Made by a program: the position numbers and the translations under genes. A stretch of 64,000 bases of DNA from Haliclona indistincta (taxonomy: Eukaryota > Porifera > Demospongiae > Haplosclerida > Chalinidae), in assembly GCA_964017065.1 (NCBI GenBank), contig OZ024786.1, forward strand, positions 4,627,781 through 4,691,780. Reading direction: 5' to 3'. The notes beneath the pieces were generated by a model. The model did no database searches, was not told the origin of the DNA, and saw nothing but the letters and a program-made list of their open reading frames with translations. Position 1 is the stretch's first letter; each line of letters opens with the position of its first letter. Positions 24,198 through 34,831 of this stretch are shown here, one piece after another.

Positions 24198-24415
24198 GGA
24201 CTACTATGAGCTGTAAGAGGACTACTTATTGTCGAGCCTCGCCTTGCGGTAAAAATAGTTTACAATGCGTAGGCGAACGCCATAGCGCAACATTTGCCCG
24301 CGAATATTTCAACGTGTCTACTTGCCAGGCGAAGACTTCACTTAAATGTTGTGAGTTTGCTAATACAAAACAACACTTGCCATCGAAAATTATTGTAATC
24401 GTAGGTGTGTGTGAC

Positions 24416-25044
24416 ATGGGGAACAAGAGAATTGTCAGGAACAGGCATATTAGCAATGGTTGTATTCCAAAGCGAAAATATCAGCGAATATCAGGAGAGT
24501 ATACCTGTTGAAAACAGAGAACCTAATGTAGAATTTTCTTGTGAAACTAATAGTATGATGATCGATGGTTCAAGAATTGTGAACATTTCACAACTTGAAA
24601 AGTATTTTGATGAACTGACTCATCATGTTTCTCAGTGTGATAATGCAGGCAAAGTAATGCTTACAGCAGAAAAGAAAGATGGCCTTGCATCAGTAGTAAG
24701 TACCCAGTGCTCCTCTTGTGGATTTAAGATCAATCTTCAAACTTCACGCAAAGTCTGCTGTGTGACTGGATACCGCGGATGGGAGGTGAATCTTGCAGCA
24801 GTTTGGGGCCAGATGACTACTGGTGGAGGGCATTCCACTCTCACAGAGTCAATGGCATATCTTGATGTACCCGTGATGGCTAAAAAGTCTTTCATGACGA
24901 CAGGGCGAACAATTGGCGAGTGGTGGAGGGAGCGTCTTCAGCAGTCCATGGTAGAAGCTGGAAGGCAGGAAAGAGAATGTAGATTACCATGAAGGTGTCC
25001 CTGCCATCACCGTGATAGTTGATGATACTCGCCTCGTAAAATGA
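24416..25044 (+). pseudogene. Mutator-like transposase relic, 5' half
   Basis: The N-terminus starts at ATG 24416 with a basic stretch, MGNKRIVRNRHISNG. A frame change near 24480-24500 leads into the main frame (to 24992): GSRIVNISQLEKYFDEL, CSSCGFKINLQTS, the conserved block NLAAVWGQMTTGGGH, VPVMAKKSFM and IGEWWRE. A second frame change near 24975 is needed to reach YHEGVPAITVIVDD, whose last residues fall where the first catalytic Asp of the DDE core is expected. The rest of the catalytic domain is missing. This is the 'Mutator-like transposase domain' family of animal genomes. Two frameshifts and a truncated 3' end make it dead. Confidence 0.75.
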
Positions 25045-25360
25045 AAAGTGGGTGTGTCGTGTTTATGCGCACGAATTTCAAGCAATGAGTGGTTGTAGTG
25101 CTAACTAACTATGTCATGGTCATTCTTTACCTTACCTGGTATCGCCTATAGTGTACATTTGTTCACTAATAGTTTTCCAGTTAGATATTCTTCTACTGCG
25201 GAGCTCACATGTGGAGCAAAATCAATTCACAGTCATCATTATTATAGAACACTATAATTGCTTGAATAATGAACAGTGAGAATAGCAGTGTGATAGCTAA
25301 AGCACCCTAGCAGAAATAGTTGATATACAAATTTAGCTACTCAATGAATAGTTAATCAGC
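25045..25360. other. Non-coding spacer
   Basis: Nothing recognised between the Mutator-like and zinc-finger relics. Confidence 0.6.
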
Positions 25361-25760
25361 TCAATGCTTTCTCCACTTATGTCTATTACATTTTGAACGC
25401 AAGGTGAAGCATGCCGCAAATATCACACGAGTATGGCTTCTCTCCAGTGTGATTATAATTATGGATGTGACGTTGCATATCATATCACTATCTTTGGTAG
25501 AATCTACACAATGAGGGCACTGGTATACTTTAGCTTGATCAGGTGAATACTTTGTACGCATAATGGTTATTGAGATTCCTATCAGATGTCCTCAGATTGG
25601 TTGCTAGTACGCCTAAGGCTTCACCCTGCTCTTCCTGCTGTGCTAGGGGTCCACCTGGCTTCGCTGTTGGGAGAAGAACTAGATTGAGTATTGCGCTGCC
25701 CACATTCCTCGTATGAGTAAGGTTTTTCTCCGGTATACGAGTACGGATGTGATACTGCAA
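25361..25760 (-). pseudogene. C2H2 zinc-finger relic
   Basis: Across three minus frames one finds a YTGEKPYSYEECG linker-plus-finger start near 25725, YQCPHC near 25530, HTGEKPYSCDICG near 25440 and a final CFTLRSKCNRHKWRKH ending at the TGA at 25361. The HTGEKPY linker is diagnostic of tandem C2H2 fingers. At least three frameshifts and one Cys-to-Tyr change (SYEEC) show decay. Confidence 0.65.
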
Positions 25761-25903
25761 AGTTACATCACTATGTTCAGTACATAAGAACAGGTATGTA
25801 TATATAGCCATAGTGAATAGTGCAATTGTATTGATGGTACATTTCATAGCTAATTGGAGAGCTATGGCGATACTGTGGGAAGAAGGAAACAAAGAACACT
25901 AAT

Positions 25904-26505
25904 ATGACATCAAAGTGGAAGGACTTGTTCCCTAAGATTTTGTCGTATGCTAGTAGAGAGGCATCAAAACCGGAAATAACATCTTTGTGTGCTACAATTA
26001 ACAAACATCCACTGAAGGATTGGTCAGGTCAGCTAGAATACCATAATTAACTTTATTAATTTTTTCAGATGATGTACTTAGTATCAAGATAATGTGCTTG
26101 ATGATGCTGTTAGTTCCCGATCATAAAAGCAAAGTTTCAAGTGATATACTCATCAAAATAATTCCAGTAAGCTCATCACCTTATGAAGTGCAGTAAACCT
26201 TGATTTTATTATCATAGCCTTCTCTACACGTGGACACAGCTGCTGCTGGTATAGGACATCCCACCCTTTTGGTAAAAGAGGTGCCTGGAGCTGTTGAAGT
26301 ATTTTTGGTTTGTGAGGACCATGTTCTAACAGGCTGTACTGGAATGGAGGCCCCTATTGTACTGCTAGCTGCTTACTATTTTTTCAACGTGAGCTACCCA
26401 AAGGGCACCGTTTCCTTCTTTACTGCTCTAGAGATCAAGCTTTGTGATCAACTCAAAAGAAAATTTCCTGCAACCGTTTCAAACTTCATCATGGGCTTGA
26501 AGTGA
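25904..26505 (+). CDS. Three-exon gene, conserved metazoan protein of unknown function
   Basis: Exons 25904-26027, 26069-26166 and 26218-26505 join in phase (phase 1, then phase 0) through clean GT-AG introns of 41 and 51 bp. The frame is also open back to 25850, where 'catttcatag' could be an acceptor, so the start may lie further upstream. The product is about 169 residues. The first exon is basic and Trp-containing (SKWKDLFPKILSYA). The middle exon is hydrophobic (SIKIMCLMMLLVP). The last has GIGHPTLLV, VFLVCEDHVL and LLAAYYFFNVSYPKG. The last string matches, from memory, a widespread uncharacterised C-terminal region of animal zinc-finger and transposon-associated proteins ('A-x-YYVFN-x-x-YP'). 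It is intact here. It lies beside a zinc-finger relic on the other strand; the two may once have belonged to related genes. Confidence 0.6.
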
Positions 26506-26992
26506 CAAAACTTAACTCATAATGTATACTCCTGAGTCCTCGGTCCTGTAACTCGTGACATTTCTTTCCAAACTATGCTAAAACTATTTATAATACTGTG
26601 TCTATGGATAGTCTATGCTAAAACATTGTTTGAGACGTCATAATGACATAAACACGCGGTGGACAATTCTGATTGGACAATATTGTTTACGCGCATTTGC
26701 AGCATTTGCAGCTGACTTCATCCTCAGCTTGTTCAACCTCCTCTCTTTGACTTCATCCTCAGCTTGTTCGACCTCCTCATCTTCAACTCCTTCGACTTCA
26801 TCCTCGGCTTGTTCAACCTCCTCACCTTCAACTCCTTTGACTTCATCCTCAGCTTGTTCAACCTCCTCAACTTCTACCTCTTCATCACCAAACAACCCTG
26901 CATCAGCCTCTTGTTCCAACTCTGACTGACTGGAGGTATGTCTATGGAATTCCAGAAGCCTTGCTAATAAACTCTGTTCCTTTTTAGCACTT
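26506..26992 (-). repeat. 45-bp coding-length tandem repeat, acidic on the minus strand
   Basis: Within 26710-26880 a 45-bp unit repeats about 3.5 times. Read minus it gives 15-residue acidic units (EEVEQAEDEVKGVEG); read plus it gives Ser/Thr-rich units. Both strands stay open across 93-104 codons because 45 is divisible by three. I cannot tell whether either is translated; no domain flanks it. Confidence 0.6.
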
Positions 26993-27540
26993 GCGTATTC
27001 CTCCTCTTACAAAATATATGCCATCGTAGAAACATGGTTATCGCCCTCAATCTTCAATAATGAATTTCTACCGTCTGACTCCACCACTTATCGTAAAGAC
27101 CGTGAAAGCCGCGGAGGAAAAGTTTTATTAGCAATCCACAATTCTCTTCCCTCTACTCAACTACAGTCACCCCCAGAACTCGAAATTGTCTCAGTCGAAA
27201 TACAGTTCAGACATCCCATTGTCCTTTGTGTTGTGTATGTTCCTCCTAATTCTAACTCTAGTTACTGGTCTGCTCTCCTCCCCAAGCACAAATGTTTGTG
27301 AACTTACTCAGGTCTCTCACCCTGTATTACAATCTGATCACTTTATCATTTCCTTTAAATTTCTCTCTACATCTACTAATCCCCAACCTCATCTAAATAA
27401 TCCCTCCTCTAAATTTGCCTTCAAAAAAGCTGACTTTGATGGCCTTTCCTCATATCTCTTAGATGTTGACTTCAGCTCGTACTATAATTCAACAGACATT
27501 GCTCGGCTCATTGCCGCTGGCTACAACCTGTCGCTCTACT
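26993..27540 (+). pseudogene. LINE relic: APE-type endonuclease domain
   Basis: One frame from 26993 has YAIVETWLSPSIFNNEF, TYRKDRESRGGKVLLAI and VVYVPPNSN. These are the conserved ETWL, RxDR..RGGGV and YRPP motifs of apurinic-like endonucleases in CR1/Rex-type LINEs. A deletion or frameshift near 27290 leads to another frame with QVSHPVLQSDHFIISFKF, the SDH motif that holds the catalytic His, followed by linker sequence to about 27540. No reverse transcriptase follows. The relic ends shortly before the BEN gene. Confidence 0.75.
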
Positions 27541-27804
27541 CTTTTACGCCAGTTGTACCGTGTCTGTCGAGAAGGCTTCATTGTTTGGCGATACGGGCCA
27601 CGGGACTTCTTAGACAAGGGAGGGTCACTGTCAGAGAAATTCGAGCTCATAGCTGCTGTACGCACGCACTTGTATACTCCGTAGCCGTAACCAAGCGAAT
27701 GCACTGCAGGCCACACCTTTACATTTGAAATTGCGCGGGCTTTTACAGCCGATACACCGTTACTGCTGAAGTATAGTAAAGAGCTACTAAGTGACCATGC
27801 TATC
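27541..27804. other. Region between LINE relic and BEN gene; possible divergent small ORF
   Basis: On the minus strand an open frame passes through here, with an internal Met near 27655 and a basic, Ser-rich product (SKKSRGPYRQ, RYNWRKRVERQ). This could be a promoter region or a divergent small exon; I do not call it. Confidence 0.3.
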
Positions 27805-30395
27805 ATGGAAAACTCGTGGGTGGTTGCAGAATGGTCTGAAGACCAAAGTCTGACAGTAATTCCTGCCTCCTGGGTTATCAAACCAGCAAAATTGCCAGAG
27901 AATTTCCCGGTAACAGGCACCTGTTACTGGAAAAAACCCAGCCAGCGCCATGGCATGAGACTACTCGCTGCTTCAAGTAAGTGAAGATTTGATAATGAGT
28001 ATGTGCGTCATTCCATGCACGGAACACTGTAGACTCTAAAGAAGAACTAGAGAGCTTCTTGGATTCCATTGAGCCGGCAGCGAGCTCGCCCACGGTCACT
28101 GTGACCGCACTACCATCCAACAAGCTGGCCAGGAAGCCGACGACCAAGGTGTCTCAATGCAAAAAAGACAAAGCCAAAAAGCCTAAGGCAGGTGACAGTG
28201 AAAGCGAGAAAGCCAAGCAAAAGCTGGCACAAAGCGCTAGCTTACAAGCTATGACTAATGCCATCATCAAGTCTGCCGCACCCGCGACACTCACTCCGAG
28301 GCCATGCTCTGAATGTCAAGCAAAGAGGATAAGAGCTGCAAGATGCTTGTGATGTGTTGGCAGCTAAGAAGAGGCAGGTTTTGCGTTTGCAAACCGAGCT
28401 AGGTAAGACTTGCACCGAATTTTTCATGTAGTAATATTTTTTGTTTACAATAGATGAGCAGCAAAAACAGGATAAATCGACGTCACTACAGGGAAGAGGT
28501 ACTCTTAAAAGATAACCAATGCTATAATGATTACTGCCGCCACTGAGTTATATAGACAACAAAACAAAGTCTTGAGCACTGACTGAGTGGTACATGCATG
28601 TTAGCGAAAGAAAGTGCATGCATTAATAGCCATAATAGCCATGTTATTTCTTTTCACCGAGATGACATGTCAAACTGTAAGTTAATCAGCATTTCAGTAT
28701 ATGAATGTGTCGCGTCTTGTCTGAATGAACACATGTACGCATGTACACAGCTTTTAAATCGTTCTCATGCAGGCTCTCTTATGTGACATGCCTTGGATCC
28801 TCAGCATCACACCTCTTTGTTTATTGCGTTTCATAATTTTCAGCTTCAACAGTCTCTCAAGAGGGAATCAGCTTCCTCAAAAAAGTTGAAGTTTTATGAG
28901 GAAGACAGTGACAGTGAGGTATATATACCCATAATGTTTTGCCAGTATTATAAAAAACTTTATGTATAATAATTACAGGAAGAGCTGAGTAGTTATGAGA
29001 TGATGATCAAGAAGAGAGTTGCTGAAAACAAGAGAATGATCAGTGAACTAGGGCTAGCTCGCAAAGTACAAGTAATTTTTTAATTGTTATAATAAAAATA
29101 ACAGTCTCGTGCATCATAACAGGCTTCTAGCACTAATGGCAAGAGTCATCAGCCTGAGACTGCAGCTGCCACTGTTAGCTTCTCTTCTCCCTCACCTACC
29201 TCACACCTTCTCTCCTCTGGCTCTGCTCTGCAGGTAAAAATGTAGATAAACAATTGCTTACAAGCTAACTCCATACTGTGTTATCACAAACCTGCAGAGC
29301 AGAGCCAGAGGCAGAGAGAAGGTGAGAAGAGGAAGGTGGGGGAGAAGTGGTAGCAGTCTCACATGCTTTTTTCCTGATGTTTTCTGTTGGCATATGTAAG
29401 TTTATGTATAGAGGTGTTGTTTATTCTTACAGTATGTTCCTTCTCTGGAGCTTCAGTGTATGTCTAAAAAGGTTCACAGGTTTATATAAACTTAATAATG
29501 CCACAATAGTTTATTTGCTATAATTATACCTTTTCTTTTTTCAGGGAGCTGCATATACACAGCATTCAAGTAACAGAAAATTACTATACATAATACTTAA
29601 GTTATTAAATGCTGAGACAAAGCAGAGACTATAGAGCAGCGTGATCCCAAGACATGAACAAAGCGAGGTACATGAGAGCAACAGCAACCACATTTACACA
29701 CTGTACTCCAAGTTGTGGTTTATTTACATGTAGTTTGCAAGTACAAGTTCATAACAAGACTTGTATGATAGATAAACAATTCTTACTAATTCTACATGCA
29801 TGTATACTGTGTTAGGTCTTGTTATGAACGTGTTTGCCACTATATTATTTGCAAACTACATGTAAATTAACCACAACTTGGAGTTGTATGTGTGTAAGTG
29901 TACTTTGTTCCTATTGTAGCTATCAGCAGGTAAAAAAAGTTACAAGTACGAGGTGAGCCAGTCTGACCTCAAATGGAGCAGGAGGCGTTCACAGTGGGAC
30001 ACGGAGAGGGTCAATAAACATAAGTTTTATTATTTCGCAACACCGCTTTAGAAAAAAAGAATTAGTTCCTGGGCACGGTGTATTCATTGCCACCTCCAAA
30101 CTCGTCCAGGCAGAAATGGCTTCAAAATCAACATCAACAGGGCTCATGCGAGGGTTGGTGTCTGTTTGGTACAGCAGGCAGAGGCTGGCTGCCTGCTCTA
30201 CCACAACAGGCATCAACACAACCATAAGGACAGCCATTTACAGTAAATTATGATGATAGTATTAATAATTGTTTCTACTGTGATTTTATAGCATACTGTT
30301 TGGAGAAGTATCCGTCTAGCAACATAGACGAGTTGAAGAGGGACCTCACATCTAAATGCTGTGAACAACGAAGGAAACAGGCACAGAAAATGTAG
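27805..30395 (+). CDS. BEN-domain protein, eleven exons
   Basis: Exons read from splice signals and phases: 27805-27976, 28033-28402, 28454-28498, 28844-28918, 28979-29071, 29123-29233, 29433-29479, 29545-29569, 29930-29952, 30052-30242 and 30292-30395. All junctions after exon 4 agree in phase. Exon 1 is a Trp-rich module (WVVAEWSE, VIPASWVI, CYWKKPSQ) usual at the start of such proteins. Exon 2 is Lys-rich, low complexity, then coiled (QDACDVLAAKKRQVLRLQ). Exons 4-5 carry acidic and helical stretches. The BEN domain spans exons 9-11: ELVPGHGVFIATSKLVQA, MRGLVSVWYS and the C-terminal helix SSNIDELKRDLTSKCCEQRR. BEN domains bind DNA and partner proteins in chromatin repression. Two problems: a one-base frame break in exon 2 near 28335, and a phase mismatch between exons 3 and 4. 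The mismatch is cured if 28639-28676, a 38-bp segment with splice signals, is an extra exon. Either is a real lesion or an assembly error. Confidence 0.7.
29156..29360. repeat. Imperfect inverted repeat, arms about 75 bp, around the exon 6 donor of the BEN gene
   Basis: The left arm (29156-29235) covers the end of exon 6 and its splice donor. The right arm (29290-29360) is its reverse complement with small indels, sharing 'acctgcagagcagagccag' and 'agcagtctc' in inverted order. The loop is about 55 bp. In the pre-mRNA this would fold into a long stem that includes the 5' splice site. Confidence 0.75.
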
Positions 30396-31018
30396 ACTGA
30401 CTCAGAAAGTACCAGGCTCCGCTCTGCAGCTACAATACTATTAACTTGATCAGTATAATTATATGCGTGATGCATTTATAGTATTATTATTATGCATCAA
30501 TTAAGCCATTTCAAGCATAAATGCTACATGCGAATGTCCTGGCCAGGAACACATTCATGTAACATGCATGTTACATGAATGTTATGCATGTTACATCCAC
30601 CTCTAATGACATGCACTATCCATGCATGTTACATTCATGTAAAATTAATGTAACATGCTTGTTAGATGCAGATCACTCTACATGCATGTAACATGCAACA
30701 TGCGCAGGCTACATTAATGTAACATGCATAAAAACGTCCCAAATCCCTGCATGTTACATGAAACCTGCATGTTACATGCATAATGCTAAGCAGTTGACAT
30801 AACTATGCTACATGCATGTAGTATACATGCAGACACATGCATGTAAAATCTAGTAAAGTACATGTAACATTCATGTAACATGCGTGGAATTTTGTACAGG
30901 GCACTTTTAGTGACATAGATTTCTCTTTAAAACTTCATGCAATAGGTACAGTAGTAATCAATCCATCACATTCTTGACGTTTGAGGTGTTCCGCAGTATT
31001 TTGGCGACGCCAGAACAG
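30396..31018. repeat. ATGCAT-rich palindromic array (30540-30890)
   Basis: Between about 30540 and 30890 the words 'acatgcatgttacatg', 'taacatgcatgt' and variants recur more than a dozen times on both strands, separated by irregular spacers. It is neither a strict tandem repeat nor a spaced array with constant units. No gene lies in the stretch. Confidence 0.7.
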
Positions 31019-31359
31019 TTGCCAATATTGTAAACAAAAAACGCCATTCAACACACCACGAATTAAATCAGACTGTATAAGTGCAAGAGCTCAGTGGGCT
31101 GAGCATGAATTGCAGCTGGTGAGTATGCGTGCATGCATGGTATACTAAACTCATAGTGTTCTGCTATAACTAGCATCACTGGCTCGATCACCTTGCCTCT
31201 TCGAAACGTAAATCTAAAAATTGCTTTGCCAGCCGAAGAGTGGGAAGACATAGGTGGTATGCAAGGCCAGCTAAGAAGCGGATGGTGCGAGATCATAACA
31301 AAGATAATCAAGAAAAGCAAACAGCTACTGCTCACTTGGTTTCAGAAAGGGATGGATAA
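31019..31359 (+). CDS. Two-exon fragment with a BED-like zinc-knuckle start
   Basis: Exon 31019-31118 follows the acceptor 'cgccagaacag' and ends at 'cagctg' before 'gtgagtatg'. Exon 31174-31359 follows 'gctataactag' and runs to a TAA. The phases agree. The first exon encodes CQYCKQKTPFNTPRIKSDC, whose C-x2-C plus spaced Cys layout resembles the BED fingers of transposon-derived proteins. The second exon is basic (SSKRKSKNCFASRRVGRHR, KKRMVRDHNK). There is no start codon, so it is an internal or 3' part. The call rests on splice signals and composition; the finger lacks an obvious His pair. Confidence 0.35.
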
Positions 31360-32396
31360 AAAAAGACTATGTTCTCGAAAAAAGGCTTCAGTAGTCTTCA
31401 GAGCAAGAGAATATTGATGTTTGTCTAGTCACATGTGACATAACGGGCACTAGAGTCAATAGATTTCTGGCAACAGAGATGATGCAAGTGACACTGCATC
31501 TGCCTATCAAAAATCTCTAGTGAAGGGAAGCAAGTAATTATTGTACATGCTAGAAAAAAATTTCGTTACAAATTTCAAAGCTCTTTCTATTACCATATAT
31601 CAACTATCACCTTCATAGTGGCAACTTTCATCCATAAGTTGCTCCAGAGAGAAACCTTGCTGTGTTAGATAGTGCTTCATGAAAACTCGCTAGGAGCATT
31701 TTACAGAATACGGCACACTAATTAGAAATATTCGCCTTCCTGTAACATACAAACCCAGACCTTGACATCACATACAGTTTCAGCTCAGTGTGAACTAACA
31801 AGGAAGAGGTGCGTATTGAGGGAACAGGAGTTGATATGTCAAGATGGCTTAACCGAGAACCCACACGATAACTTGCCTAGTTGCAATAGTCGAGCGGTAC
31901 ATAGCAACTGCAAGCATTTCTTTGAGCACTACATATCGTTTGTCTACTTCTGTTGATGTTAAATTTAGTACACTGGATGTGAAGAGAATGCATGAGTCAA
32001 TAAGACTACAAACCAACCATGATGATGAAAGAGCTCATGTAATAATGCTCATCCTCACTTTTTCATCAAGCCGAGAAAATAACTAGATCGACTGTCCGCC
32101 TTTTGAGAAATCAAAGCAGCTATTGAGCTGCTGTCTGTTTTGAACAAGTGAGCAAAAGCTTTTCAATAATAAAACTACTTGCAATAACCTTCCTACACAT
32201 CGAATTCAATGGAGGTAGTGTAGCTCCTGAACCACCCCCTCCTCCTAACACCAATGTCCCAGCACATGTTGCAATTGATCTGAAAACCACCTCATTAGAG
32301 ACCTTTAGATTCAAAACGCTTAACGGGTGAATGAGCATAAAAAGCATTCTCGGACGCCGTACAAGCTAAAAAGCAGCCCTAGAAAGCTCCAGGGGG
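31360..32396. other. Non-coding spacer
   Basis: No gene recognised. Frames of 60-75 codons here have no domain motifs. A Pro-rich run near 32230-32255 is low complexity. Confidence 0.5.
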
Positions 32397-32790
32397 TTAA
32401 TTGATGGTACAGTTCGCAGGAAAGCATGTCCAATAAAGAACCAAAGAGTGACATTCAGTGGTCACAAGAGAGCGCATTGCATGAAGTTCCAGATTAATAC
32501 TGATGATAAAATTATTTGTTGCTATGAATATTTCTATTTTATTCTATTCTTTCTTAGTTGCAGCTCCCAATGGACTGATAGTTCATTTGTTTGGTCTGAT
32601 TGACGGCAAGCGGCATGATGCGAACATAATGGCTGACAGCGGACTTGCTGTTAAACAGGTCCAGTTTAACCAGCCGAACAGTAAACCAGATGTGCTCTAC
32701 GGTCAACAAATCCTGTATATGGGATTTCAGCAAACATCTTAGCTCCTTACTGAGCAGCACAGCTCACATAACCACAGAAAGATTATACTG
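32397..32790 (+). pseudogene. PIF/Harbinger transposase relic (DDE_Tnp_4 type)
   Basis: The first part has LIDGTVRRKACPIKNQR and SGHKRAHCMKFQ: the first catalytic Asp (IDGT) and the YSGHKR-type block. After about 65 bp that look like the former intron (acceptor 'ctttcttag' kept, donor lost) comes APNGLIVHLFGLIDGKRHDA, which holds the second Asp region, then SGLAVKQVQFNQP and VLYGQQ. A shift near 32737 is needed to reach ILAPY. The last catalytic Glu region is not found. Broken and 3' truncated. Confidence 0.75.
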
Positions 32791-33437
32791 AGCAGAGTTC
32801 TCACTCTGACTATCGTGCTCGCTGCACTGTACAGCCTCCTAGCTGTTACGCATGACTATCGCCAACGCAATATACAGCGTGTATAATATCATTCCAAAAC
32901 CACATGTGGTCTGGAGACTCAACTCGAAGAAAAATGTGTTATTTTGGGGTCCTAAAAAGGGATTGAGCTAAAAGTACCGATATGTCCTGCTCTAGACAGC
33001 TTACACTACTTCAATTTTATAATGGTATGTGATATGTTATGTATTAAACACAAAACTACACAAGCTTACTAATAAGTCCTTGTTCACTTTACTAGTATTA
33101 CTAACTAGCTAACTACCAATGGGCGTGAACTGGTCCCAAATACATGGTTTCAGCTGCAGCACTATTCTGCTAGAGCTGGTTTGAGCACACGTGACTTCAG
33201 GTAGCTGATGGAGGTCCTGATAGACTTGCCAATGCTGCTGCTGTGGGCTGGTTTAACCAGAATGGTTGTCACGATGGGTTTAGTGAAGGCAGGGAACAGA
33301 TATAGGCGACGTTATCAGGTAATTTTTTCATTTTCAGCTCTGAGTGCTGGGTAGATAGATAACCGGCAGCAGACTGATGGTGACAGACATGATAGAAGCT
33401 GCGAAAAGATGTAACAGAGCTTTATTGACGGCCTTCG
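32791..33437. other. Non-coding spacer
   Basis: No gene recognised. Confidence 0.5.
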
Positions 33438-34003
33438 TTATTCTGGCATTGAGTAATGCATTGAGTAATCAGCTTGATAATAACAATCATGGATGAACTG
33501 TGTATCACCTGGAAACCAAGCACGCATGCAGGCATACTGCTCGAATAAGTCTTCTTCGGTGCGGAGAGTATGTTCGTTTGCTTGTTCGCCAATGATGGCG
33601 ATTGTAATCACAGTTGTGATTAGTGTTGGTACAACGATTGCAATGATCACCGTTGCCTATTTCAACTCTTTTCCATAGTGGAGCAAAATGGGTATGCTGA
33701 TTGCTATCATGAAGGTAGCCAAGACCATCTACGTAGCCTCAAGTTGACTTTCAATCTATCAATGAGATTACCCTGATAGAGCAGGTAAGACGGCTGCTGT
33801 AACCAGTAGAATAGTGCGGAACCAATTGCTTTGAAAGTTTCTGTAATCATAAAGTTGGCAAGAAGGAACAGGGTGCTTTTGTTCATTTTCTTGATAGCTA
33901 GTATTTTTGCAGCACAGTAGGGGATGATGATAGCTGCATAACATGACTGATGGCACAACAAACGTTTGAAATACTTGACAATATCTTTGCTGAGATCGTC
34001 CAT
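33438..34003 (-). pseudogene. Degraded multi-pass membrane protein
   Basis: The ATG at 34003 opens a frame (to 33707) with two hydrophobic stretches, CYAAIIIPYCAAKILAI and TLFLLANFMITETFKAIG. Shifting frame near 33735 gives a third, MVLATFMIAISIPILLHYG. After an in-frame TAG near 33663 comes a fourth, VIIAIVVPTLITTVITIAII, followed by a soluble part with several Cys. Four membrane-like helices in order suggest a receptor or transporter remnant; I cannot name a family. The stop and frameshift suggest a pseudogene, or a gene whose introns I have missed. Confidence 0.35.
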
Positions 34004-34454
34004 GGAACACTGTTTGCTGCTGATGGAAGTGTCAGTATGTTGTCATGGAGCTCACTTTTATAGGCACTCACCAATTGCCTAAAATTGTTCTTTGTGGTGT
34101 TTCTGGTGTTATACTGCCCACGCTAGCTCACACTCACATGTACTACTAATCTTTGAAGTCGTCACGATATTTTGTAGCCACCGTTGTAAGAGAATTGAGG
34201 ACCTAGAAAACAGAAGTATAATACTAAAAGTAATTGGGAAAATTGATCATCTGGAATTACCACCCTAGGTACGTGGAAGTCCAAGAATTATTGCGATGAC
34301 ACGTTTTGATGCGTGAACAAAACGACATTCTTCGAAATCGCATGACATTTTTTCGCACGGACATCAAAACATGGCTGTTTATTGTCTTGTACTGCCCAAA
34401 TAATTAAGTTTCACAATTTAAATCTTCGAATGGACCTATAAGATTCTCCATCAA
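34004..34454. other. Non-coding spacer
   Basis: No gene recognised. Confidence 0.5.
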
Positions 34455-34506
34455 GTGTTGCGGCCATGCCTTACTAAAATGCTGCTGCTACATTGGTGCT
34501 CAGGGT

Positions 34507-34655
34507 ACACGTCTATTAGTTTTATCTCAAGATGTGGTGATTGTGATGGGTGTTTGTACAATGAAGATTGCGGACAATGTGTGAACTGTAAGGACAACCC
34601 AAAATTTTGGAGGGAAAGGAAGACGAAAAATTTTTTGCATAAAGTGGAACAATAA
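34507..34655 (+). pseudogene. CXXC zinc-finger exon
   Basis: Following 'ttggtgctcag' the frame gives RCGDCDGCLYNEDCGQC and VNCKDNPKFWRERK. This is the two-cluster Cys pattern C-x2-C-x2-C then C-x2-C-x2-C plus KF of CXXC domains, which bind unmethylated CpG in proteins such as DNMT1, CFP1 and KDM2. The KFGG turn is changed to KFWR and the closing Cys pair is absent before the TAA. With the neighbouring PIN-like relic it forms a known-looking transposon-associated layout. Incomplete. Confidence 0.65.
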
Positions 34656-34831
34656 GCTTTAGGCATACTCAGTGCATTGTTGACCGATTTACTGTGGTGT
34701 CTACATCCCATTAGAAGAAAATATTTTTATGTACAGATATCTGGGCAGATGCACACGATGGACATGTAGTTGTACTGTCTGTCTCCATTGTTGGTGGTCC
34801 GAGTGACTTGTAGTGAGCTAGGAGAAGAACT

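Noticed and set aside
26615..26929. Ser/Thr-rich plus ORF as a mucin-like gene
   Set aside because: It is the antisense of the acidic repeat; neither strand has flanking coding evidence.
30540..30890. A CRISPR-like array
   Set aside because: The repeated words are self-complementary, irregularly spaced and the genome is eukaryotic.
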